From Clostridiaceae bacterium (GTDB taxonomy: Bacteria; Bacillota; Clostridia; Oscillospirales; Acutalibacteraceae): DNA of 8,134 bases. The translations under genes and the position numbers were made by a program. Shown one piece after another: positions 1 to 4,584 of this stretch. The stretch is taken from contig JAEDIL010000081.1 in NCBI GenBank assembly GCA_016292455.1, positions 1 through 8,134 of the forward strand, written 5' to 3'. Under the pieces are notes generated by a model. It was not told where the DNA came from. It made no database searches and saw only the letters and a program-made list of their open reading frames with translations. Position 1 is the stretch's first letter. Each line of letters opens with the position of its first letter.

Positions 1-61
1 AGATCCCGAACCCATTGTCGGAAAAATTTCCGAATGTGACCACGACGCCTGCTCTATTTAG
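1..61 (+). CDS. C-terminal end of an unrecognised protein (partial)
   Basis: Frame 2 is open from the window edge to a TAG at 59-61 and reads DPEPIVGKISECDHDACSI. Codon choice (GAA, AAA, GAC, GCC, TCC) resembles that of the genes downstream, and a strong plus-strand terminator begins about 30 bases after the stop, which is where one would expect the end of a transcription unit. The tail carries two cysteines and a histidine close together (C-D-H-D-A-C), which might bind metal, but 19 residues are too few to name a family. Frame 3 is also open across this stretch and runs on into the terminator stem, so it is the less likely reading. I do not recognise the gene. Confidence 0.4.
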   Translation, partial: DPEPIVGKISECDHDACSI

Positions 62-89
62 TTTTCATTACAGAAAACAAAACCGCGGC

Positions 90-154
90 AAAAAAGCTAT
101 GGGTCTTCGGCAGCAGTTATTCAGCTCGCCGAGCTTATAGCTTTTATTTTTTTT
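90..154 (+). terminator. Rho-independent terminator of the upstream gene
   Basis: A perfect 9-bp outer stem pairs AAAAGCTAT (92-100) with ATAGCTTTT (137-145). Inside it TCGGC pairs with GCCGA, and AGC with GCT, making a long branched hairpin. A run of eight T follows at 147-154. It probably ends the gene whose tail lies at 1-61. Confidence 0.85.
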
Positions 155-180
155 CAAAAACATCCGTTACCTTTTTCCCA

Positions 181-232
181 TGCACAACACCCCTTCCCAA
201 CCGACCCGGAGAGAAAAAAGAGATGTTGTGCA
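181..232. repeat. 9-bp inverted repeat with a 34-base spacer
   Basis: TGCACAACA (181-189) is the exact reverse complement of TGTTGTGCA (224-232). The spacer is C-rich on its left side and A/G-rich on its right side. No T-run follows the right arm, so this is not an ordinary terminator. It lies about 70 bases upstream of the -35 box of the next promoter and might be a paired operator or part of a small RNA. Its role is unknown. Confidence 0.5.
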
Positions 233-269
233 AAACGTATTTCATTTGTTACAAACTTCGACCAATTGC

Positions 270-310
270 GAATTTTAAGTAAAATTTACTCTCATGGTGT
301 TGAATTTTAA
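270..310. repeat. AT-rich palindrome and 9-bp direct repeat at the promoter
   Basis: AATTTTA (271-277) and TAAAATT (280-286) form a palindrome with a 2-base centre. In addition GAATTTTAA occurs twice, at 270-278 and 302-310, 32 bases apart or about three helical turns. The second copy overlaps the -35 element of the promoter at 300-328. This arrangement could be an operator or an A/T-rich UP-like element, but such short AT-rich matches also arise by chance. Confidence 0.3.
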
Positions 311-328
311 AAGTGTATAGAGTATAAT
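300..328 (+). promoter_or_regulatory. Sigma-A type promoter of the DivIVA-like/S26-like unit
   Basis: TTGAAT (300-305) and a perfect TATAAT (323-328) are separated by exactly 17 bases. Transcription should begin near 335, leaving a leader of about 75 bases before the ATG at 411. The leader contains a small imperfect palindrome, TAACGT-GCTT-ACGTCA, around 366-381. The stretch from 62 to 410 holds no credible gene. Confidence 0.8.
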
Positions 329-410
329 TTACAGTGCATTTGTATAAATTGAAATTATTGTTTTTTAACGTGCTTACGTCACAGAATAACAGACGATCGG
401 AGGAGAAATA

Positions 411-839
411 ATGGCGAGAATCAATTTTACCATTGAAGAAAACGGATATTCAACACGCGAAGTTGATAAATATATTGAGCTTATTCAGGCGGAATACAGC
501 AATGCTGTTGCCTGGGGCGAGGAAATGGAAAAAAAATTCCACGACCTTGAAGAAAGTGTGCGCGACCTCGGGATTTATTTCACAATTGACGAAAACAACC
601 AGAACGAAGTTATCAACCGCGTTTTTGAAGAGCTGAATGCAACCGTCGAAAAAATCAAGAGCAGCGCTCAACAGAAAGCTGATGAGATTATTGAAAGGGC
701 AAACGAAAAAAGCCGCAACATTGTCCGTCAGGCGATGGAAAACTCGGTTGAGCTGCGCACAGAAAACACAACCATTATGAAAAACCTCAAAAGTATCAGC
801 GACATGATTGCCGTTATTCTTGAAAAGGGCATTCAGTAA
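411..839 (+). CDS. DivIVA-domain coiled-coil protein
   Basis: A 142-residue cytoplasmic protein of the DivIVA/GpsB type. The N-terminus matches the DivIVA membrane- and curvature-sensing head: F6, then GY at 12-13, then E-V-D-K-Y-I at 17-22, equivalent to the family's GY...EVD.FL signature. Residues about 23-57 form a first charged helix. Residues about 65-127 form a long helix rich in A, E, K, R and Q with the A-x-x-I spacing typical of the DivIVA coiled coil. It is shorter than Bacillus DivIVA and lacks an extended tail. Family members oligomerise at negatively curved membrane (poles, septum) and recruit partners. The ATG is preceded by GGAGGA (399-404) at good spacing. It is the first gene of a probable two-gene operon, 39 bases ahead of a membrane protein that is a candidate partner. 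It could be a paralogue rather than the main DivIVA, since the usual ylm neighbours are not visible. Confidence 0.82.
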   Translation: MARINFTIEENGYSTREVDKYIELIQAEYSNAVAWGEEMEKKFHDLEESVRDLGIYFTIDENNQNEVINRVFEELNATVEKIKSSAQQKADEIIERANEKSRNIVRQAMENSVELRTENTTIMKNLKSISDMIAVILEKGIQ

Positions 840-863
840 ACAAGCCGGTAAAGGCAAAACTAT

Positions 864-875
864 AAGGATGTGATC
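864..875 (+). promoter_or_regulatory. Extended Shine-Dalgarno that fixes a TTG start
   Basis: AAGGATGTGATC matches 11 of 12 bases of AAGGAGGTGATC, the complement of the usual 16S rRNA 3' end. It lies just ahead of the TTG at 879. The ATG inside it (868-870) is followed at once by TGA, so it cannot be the start. Confidence 0.7.
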
Positions 876-878
876 TGA

Positions 879-2168
879 TTGGCAAGTTACAGGCCCAAGA
901 GCCTTGATGAGCTTAATAATTTATACGGCAAAGCGGTTTCTGCTGAAAAAGCAATAAAAGAAGGGGCTTCACTCCTCGGCTCAGACGTGCTTTCCCCGGA
1001 AGGAGAAAAGCCGCAGGAGGAAGCGGACGTTCTTTCTGCTCCGTCAGAGCAGAAGGTTGAAAGCGTTTCGCCGGATATTGACGCGTTTATTCGCCAGTTT
1101 TCTTCAAGCGACGGGCGCCCCGTTCCGCTTTCAATGCTCACTCCGAACGCTCCTGTGTCATCCGGAAGCGAGAGTCAGAACCCTGCAAAGGACGAGGGAA
1201 TAACCGGTCTTATGGACGATTATGCAAACGTCATGACCGGAGCCTATGACGACGAAGATGACGATGAACCAAAAAGAAACCGCTTCAAGCAAAGGAAAGG
1301 AAAAAGAAAAGCTTCAAAAGAAATAACAGACGACAGCCTTGAACAGCAGGAGCAATCTCAGCCGGTTGAGCAGGACCGTCACGATTATTCTTTAGATTCA
1401 ACGTCTCATGAAAACGAGCCGTTCCGCGCAGGCACAAGCCTTTTGGAAAATGACTCCGCTCCGGAATATGGTGCTTTGCAGTATGAACCGCCTTACGGAA
1501 CCGACGATGAGTCGGGCGACATTCCTTTTGAAAGAGAAGAAAATCCGCAGGAAAGCTTCGAATTCGGAGACATCAGCTCAGCTCCAAAGCTTTCCGGAGG
1601 AAAACTTGCCGCAAAGATTCTTCTGATTATCCTGCTTGTTTTCACACTCTTTGCAACAGCCGCAACCGGCGCCTGCGTTCTGACTGTCAACAGCGGAAGG
1701 GAGCTTGGCGGATACCGCTTCTACACCGTTGAAAGAAGCGATGTAAAATCCGGAATTTCTACCGACGACCTCATTCTTTGCAAAAGCGCCGACACGTTTC
1801 TGAAAGACGAGAACGTTGTTTACTATGATGCCGCCGGAAACAGAGCAGTCGGCAAAATAATTATCGCCAACGGCAATGATACCTACAACATCAACATTTC
1901 AGACGTTCAGAAAGAACGCATTGAGGGTCTTGCCGAAAAGAGCATTGCTTCGCTTGGCAAAATAGTCAGAACTGTTTCGGACAGCTTTTTACTTATTCTT
2001 ATCGGTCTTGTCGGCGCAGCGATTATAATCACGCTTGTGCTTTGCTTTGCTTTCAAACCGAGACAAAGCACAAAAAAGAAAGCGGTAAAGCAAGATTCCC
2101 CGGTTCAGTCAAGCGACAATGAATATTCCGGACATTACGATGACGGGCTGTTCGACGGAATTGAATAA
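879..2168 (+). CDS. Two-pass membrane protein with a degenerate signal-peptidase-I-like domain
   Basis: A 429-residue protein starting at TTG behind a near-perfect ribosome site. Residues 1-30 look helical (YRPKSLDELNNLYGKA and on). Residues 31-240 are acidic, rich in S, P, E, D and Q, probably disordered, and broken by a basic patch at 132-144. Transmembrane helices lie at about 245-269 and 369-392, with a short hydrophilic C-tail. This predicts a long cytoplasmic N-region and an outside loop of about 100 residues. Residues 279-337 of the loop resemble the S26 signal peptidase core: VERSDVKSGISTDDLIL aligns with the family pattern V.SGSM.P.I..GDLI, and the following VVYYDAAGNRAVGKII aligns with the segment that normally carries T-H-R-I-V. 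The nucleophile position falls on D288 and the His/Lys position on G325-K326, so it is probably not a protease. Cotranscription with the DivIVA-like gene suggests an envelope or division role, which is inference. The S26 likeness is by eye; a novel extracellular fold remains possible. Confidence 0.7.
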   Translation: MASYRPKSLDELNNLYGKAVSAEKAIKEGASLLGSDVLSPEGEKPQEEADVLSAPSEQKVESVSPDIDAFIRQFSSSDGRPVPLSMLTPNAPVSSGSESQNPAKDEGITGLMDDYANVMTGAYDDEDDDEPKRNRFKQRKGKRKASKEITDDSLEQQEQSQPVEQDRHDYSLDSTSHENEPFRAGTSLLENDSAPEYGALQYEPPYGTDDESGDIPFEREENPQESFEFGDISSAPKLSGGKLAAKILLIILLVFTLFATAATGACVLTVNSGRELGGYRFYTVERSDVKSGISTDDLILCKSADTFLKDENVVYYDAAGNRAVGKIIIANGNDTYNINISDVQKERIEGLAEKSIASLGKIVRTVSDSFLLILIGLVGAAIIITLVLCFAFKPRQSTKKKAVKQDSPVQSSDNEYSGHYDDGLFDGIE

Positions 2169-2204
2169 CAGAAACCAAAAGCTGTTGTTTTCAGCTTAAA
2201 TTAA

Positions 2205-2242
2205 AGGACTGCTCCGGAGTGAACCGGAACAGTCCTCTTTTT
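2205..2242 (+). terminator. Terminator of the DivIVA-like/S26-like unit
   Basis: AGGACTG (2205-2211) pairs with CAGTCCT (2230-2236). The stem continues through one mismatch into TCCGG/CCGGA and is followed by CTTTTTTC. It begins 37 bases after the stop codon. A smaller hairpin, AAGCTG/CAGCTT, precedes it at 2179-2197. Confidence 0.85.
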
Positions 2243-2278
2243 CAGTCATGTTAAAGCCTTCAAAAAGAAAAGAAGACA

Positions 2279-2311
2279 CCAAAAGACCGGCTCAGAGAGC
2301 CGGTCTTTTGG
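2279..2311. terminator. Perfect 14-bp hairpin, probable bidirectional terminator
   Basis: CCAAAAGACCGGCT (2279-2292) and AGCCGGTCTTTTGG (2298-2311) pair without mismatch around a 5-base loop. The U-rich arm is built into the stem on both strands, so it may stop transcripts from the plus-strand unit and from the convergent minus-strand UspA-like gene. The 236-base gap between the two genes otherwise holds only the hairpins at 2205 and 2342. Confidence 0.7.
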
Positions 2312-2317
2312 CAGAGA

Positions 2318-2356
2318 GAAAAAAAATGAAAAAACAAACGTGGCAGCCGGGCTGCC
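2318..2356 (-). terminator. Possible terminator of the UspA-like gene
   Basis: Read on the minus strand, GGCAGC-CCG-GCTGCC (2356 to 2342) is a GC-rich 6-bp hairpin. It is followed by ACGTTTGTTTTTTC and a second T-run. The T-tract starts several bases after the stem, so efficiency is uncertain. The perfect hairpin at 2279-2311 lies just beyond as a backup. Confidence 0.55.
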
Positions 2357-2404
2357 GGGAGAGTTTGTGAAGCTGTTTAAGTAATACCCGGAAATTCACC
2401 TTTT

Positions 2405-2821
2405 TCAGTGGACGTGATTTTCTTCAAACGGAAGCATGTTGTAAATCCTTTTGTCGCTGTCAACCATGCTTATCGGAGTTTCCGGAACCAGAAGATGTAT
2501 CAGAGAAACGAAGTTGTTACTGTTCTCTCCGGGGAAGCCGACAACGAGCAGTATCGGCTTTGTTTTTGCCATGTGAGCGGCAATGGTAAGAGACGGATCA
2601 TCGCTGAAATAAACAGCCATCTCGCCCTTTGCATCCTGAACAGTCTGAAACAGCCGGTCAAGCATCTGCGGACAGTCCTTCTGCGTCTCGCCGTTGAGAG
2701 GAAGAACCGTAATAACCTGAAGCTCCGCGTCATTCTTTTCAGCAAGAATCCGACCGGCTTCAATGAGGTTGTTTGAGCTTTCCTGCGGCGTTACGCAAAC
2801 GAGAACACTGTTTCCGTTCAT
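2405..2821 (-). CDS. UspA-fold small protein (universal stress protein-like)
   Basis: A 138-residue cytoplasmic protein. The start NSVLVCVTPQESSNNLIEAG, followed by an A-E-L-Q-V-I-T-V-L strand at 32-40, is the first beta-alpha-beta unit of the UspA/adenine-nucleotide alpha-hydrolase fold. It is closest in style to the Usp-like segment of KdpD sensor kinases. A later strand, ILLVVG (90-95), fits the core. The UspA ATP-binding signature (G-x2-G-x9-G-S/T) is not present: after LLVVG the sequence runs FPGENSNNFVSLIHLLVPE. It may therefore belong to the non-ATP-binding kind. I chose the ATG at 2819-2821 because AGGAGG (2830-2835) sits 8 bases upstream; the GTG at 2828-2830 overlaps that site. It stands alone, behind the terminator of the DUF2238 gene. 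I saw no convincing promoter in the gap. Its ligand and role are unknown. Confidence 0.65.
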   Translation of the reverse strand: MNGNSVLVCVTPQESSNNLIEAGRILAEKNDAELQVITVLPLNGETQKDCPQMLDRLFQTVQDAKGEMAVYFSDDPSLTIAAHMAKTKPILLVVGFPGENSNNFVSLIHLLVPETPISMVDSDKRIYNMLPFEENHVH

Positions 2822-2829
2822 TTCAGCCA

Positions 2830-2835
2830 CCTCCT
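2830..2835 (-). promoter_or_regulatory. Ribosome-binding site that decides the UspA-like start
   Basis: On the minus strand AGGAGG is followed by 8 bases and then ATG. The in-frame GTG three codons upstream shares bases with this site, so it cannot be started from it. Confidence 0.75.
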
Positions 2836-2940
2836 GCTTACAAGTTAATCTTAATCCAATTACCTAAATACAACATTAAAACAGAATAACTTTTGTTTTT
2901 TCGCATGAAAAAGAAAAAATCTTAAAAGCAAGGACTTTTT

Positions 2941-2991
2941 TTAAATAAAAACAGCCGCAGGCACAGGAACCGACGCTGTGCTTTACGGCTG
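2941..2991 (-). terminator. Terminator of the DUF2238-like gene
   Basis: On the minus strand CAGCCG (2991-2986) pairs with CGGCTG (2957-2952), and inside it GCACAG pairs with CTGTGC. TTTTTATTTAAAAAAA follows. It starts about 10 bases after the stop codon at 3001. Confidence 0.85.
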
Positions 2992-3000
2992 AAATTCAAA

Positions 3001-3792
3001 TTACGCTTTTTTGCGAATTTCTTTTTTGATTTTTATGATGATAACGAACAGCAATGCCGCGACAACAATGCCAACCGCTGCGGCCATCATGTCGAACATG
3101 GTGTCAAACAGCGGATACTGTCCTTCGTTCCCTGCGCCGTGACCGAAAATTCTGATGAACATATACTTATCGTTCATACCGATGTTGTAACCCTGATTGG
3201 TTGAATCGGCAATAAAGAAGTCAGCAAGGAACTCAAAAAGCTCCCAGATAACGATTATTGCAAACGAAAGTCCGATTCCGCCGATAAGACCGAAAACCGG
3301 TTCAACCTTTTTCTTAGGGAAGAATACCTTCATAAGCTCGGCACCGAGGAAAACAACAATAAATCCGGAAAAGAAGTGCTGCCACTTGTCATATGTTTCG
3401 ACAAATCTAAACATATCAAAGCCATAGCAAAAAAACGAGCCGGAAATTATTATCATGTCAAAATAAGTCTGCGTTCTGAATGAAAGTCTTCCCAAAAAAA
3501 ACTTCTGCGGAAAAATCATTGAAAAAACCGGAACCGCAATTGTTGCCAATGTATTAAGTACAGTTGCAAGAATCAGCGAAGGCGGATAGTCACTCGAAAA
3601 CATTACACGCGTTGTGTAAATCATCAGAACACTTGAAACAATCCAGAAAATAAGCTCCGGAATATTACCTTCGCTTTTAAGGCGCTTGAATTGAGAAACA
3701 AAATGACTTCTTAGCTTTTGAGAAAGCGCCGTTTCCGGTGCAGTCTTTCCTTCAACAGCCGGATCGGCTTTAACTGTTGCTTGATTTATCAT
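3001..3792 (-). CDS. DUF2238/YjdF-like integral membrane protein
   Basis: A 263-residue protein with about six hydrophobic helices, near 46-64, 72-94, 108-127, 138-155, 165-190 and 233-255, behind a 45-residue polar and partly basic N-terminus. Three motifs fit the YjdF (DUF2238) family: D-K-W-Q-H-F at 135-140 (family D-R-x-x-H-F), W-E-L-F-E-F at 183-188 (family Y/W-E-L-I-E-W), and D-T-M-F-D-M at 230-235 (family D-T-x-x-D-M). These charged residues sit in or next to helices, which suggests a buried polar or metal site. The family's biochemical function is not established. The C-terminus is strongly basic (KIKKEIRKK), consistent with a cytoplasmic end. The N-terminus is longer than in the enterobacterial protein. 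The ATG follows a weak GGTGGTG site. It has its own promoter (3865-3893) and terminator, so it appears to be monocistronic. Confidence 0.72.
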   Translation of the reverse strand: MINQATVKADPAVEGKTAPETALSQKLRSHFVSQFKRLKSEGNIPELIFWIVSSVLMIYTTRVMFSSDYPPSLILATVLNTLATIAVPVFSMIFPQKFFLGRLSFRTQTYFDMIIISGSFFCYGFDMFRFVETYDKWQHFFSGFIVVFLGAELMKVFFPKKKVEPVFGLIGGIGLSFAIIVIWELFEFLADFFIADSTNQGYNIGMNDKYMFIRIFGHGAGNEGQYPLFDTMFDMMAAAVGIVVAALLFVIIIKIKKEIRKKA

Positions 3793-3864
3793 TCTTACAC
3801 CACCGAAATTTCAGGATAGCTGTTTTCAATGAATACAGAATACTGCGTTCTGACCGATTGTAGA

Positions 3865-3893
3865 ATTATATCCGAAAAATTTGATAATAGCAA
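3865..3893 (-). promoter_or_regulatory. Promoter of the DUF2238-like gene
   Basis: Minus strand: TTGCTA (3893-3888), a 17-base spacer and TATAAT (3870-3865). Transcription should begin near 3858, giving a leader of about 65 bases. It lies in the gap after the flavin reductase-rubredoxin gene, where I see no clear terminator, so some read-through from upstream is possible. Confidence 0.75.
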
Positions 3894-3930
3894 GAATTAT
3901 TAAAGAATTGTAATATTCATTTTCGTGCGC

Positions 3931-4536
3931 TTACACTCTTTCAAAATCCTCTGCGCCGTGTTTGCAAAGCGGGCAAATGAAGTCTGCCGGCAGCTCCTCA
4001 CCCTCATAAACATAGCCGCAGACTTTGCAGCGCCAGCCTTTCTTTTCACTGGGCTGAGGCTTCGGCTTGATGTTTTTGTGATAGTAATCATAGCTGAGCG
4101 TCGGCTCGTCCGAAAGAACCTCGGCCTCATCAACCTCTGCAATAAAAAGAATGTGTGTGTCGCAGTCGATTGCTTCTTTGACGCGGCAGGCAAAATACGC
4201 ATTGGTAAACTGAGGAAGATAAAGGCAGCCGTTTTCTGCGCGTTTTTCGTTTTCGTTCCTGAAAAACTTCTGTGTGTCGCGTCCGCTTTTGAAGCCGAAG
4301 TGTTCAATCATTCTGAACGGTGTGCTTTCAGTCAGAACATTGACAACAAGAACACCGCTCTCCTGAATCATTTCACAGGTATAATTGGCTTTGTTCACCG
4401 AAATTGCAACAAGGGGCTTTTCTGTGTTTGAAAGCTGCATAACGCTGTTTATTATGCAGCCGTTGTCGATATTTGAATTTCTGGTTGTGAGAACGTAAAG
4501 TCCGTATCCTATATTAAAAAAAGCTTTCTTATTCAT
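3931..4536 (-). CDS. Flavin reductase-rubredoxin fusion (high-molecular-weight rubredoxin type)
   Basis: A 201-residue soluble electron-transfer protein. Residues 1-155 match the FMN-binding flavin reductase-like (split-barrel) domain: FFNIGYGLYVLTT at 6-18, a central G-C-I-I-N-S stretch, PLVAISVNKANYT at 41-53 and SGVLVVNVL at 60-68. After a proline/lysine linker (about 156-166), residues 167-200 form a short-loop rubredoxin with the Fe(Cys)4 ligands C170-x2-C173 and C188-x2-C191 in CKVCGYVY and CPLC. The same architecture is known as high-molecular-weight rubredoxin (Hrb) in Moorella, where it passes electrons from NADH to the flavodiiron protein FprA for O2 or NO reduction. No fprA is in the window. 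GGAGGA lies just ahead of the ATG. It follows pyk by 48 bases with no clear terminator or promoter between them, so the two are probably cotranscribed. The fusion is confident; the exact electron partner is inferred. Confidence 0.88.
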   Translation of the reverse strand: MNKKAFFNIGYGLYVLTTRNSNIDNGCIINSVMQLSNTEKPLVAISVNKANYTCEMIQESGVLVVNVLTESTPFRMIEHFGFKSGRDTQKFFRNENEKRAENGCLYLPQFTNAYFACRVKEAIDCDTHILFIAEVDEAEVLSDEPTLSYDYYHKNIKPKPQPSEKKGWRCKVCGYVYEGEELPADFICPLCKHGAEDFERV

Positions 4537-4584
4537 AAGTCCTCCGTAAATATAAAAATCTGTTTTCTTATTTTTTTGTCTGTC

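Noticed and set aside
3..138. Frame 3 open reading from the window edge into the terminator
   Set aside because: It would run through the terminator stem, and its residues do not look like a real protein end; frame 2 stops before the terminator with neighbour-like codons.
450..857. Minus-strand open frame across the DivIVA-like gene
   Set aside because: It lies opposite a gene with a good promoter, ribosome site and recognisable family signature; its own translation shows no family features.
2408..2776. Plus-strand open frame across the UspA-like gene
   Set aside because: It has no ribosome site and is the mirror of a minus-strand gene with AGGAGG, an ATG and a recognisable fold.
2822..2830. 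GTG start three codons upstream for the UspA-like protein
   Set aside because: The GTG overlaps the AGGAGG site that serves the downstream ATG, and no other ribosome site precedes it.
3925..4431. Plus-strand 168-residue open frame opposite the rubredoxin fusion
   Set aside because: The minus-strand frame carries full flavin reductase and rubredoxin motifs, and the plus-strand product is an antisense artefact.
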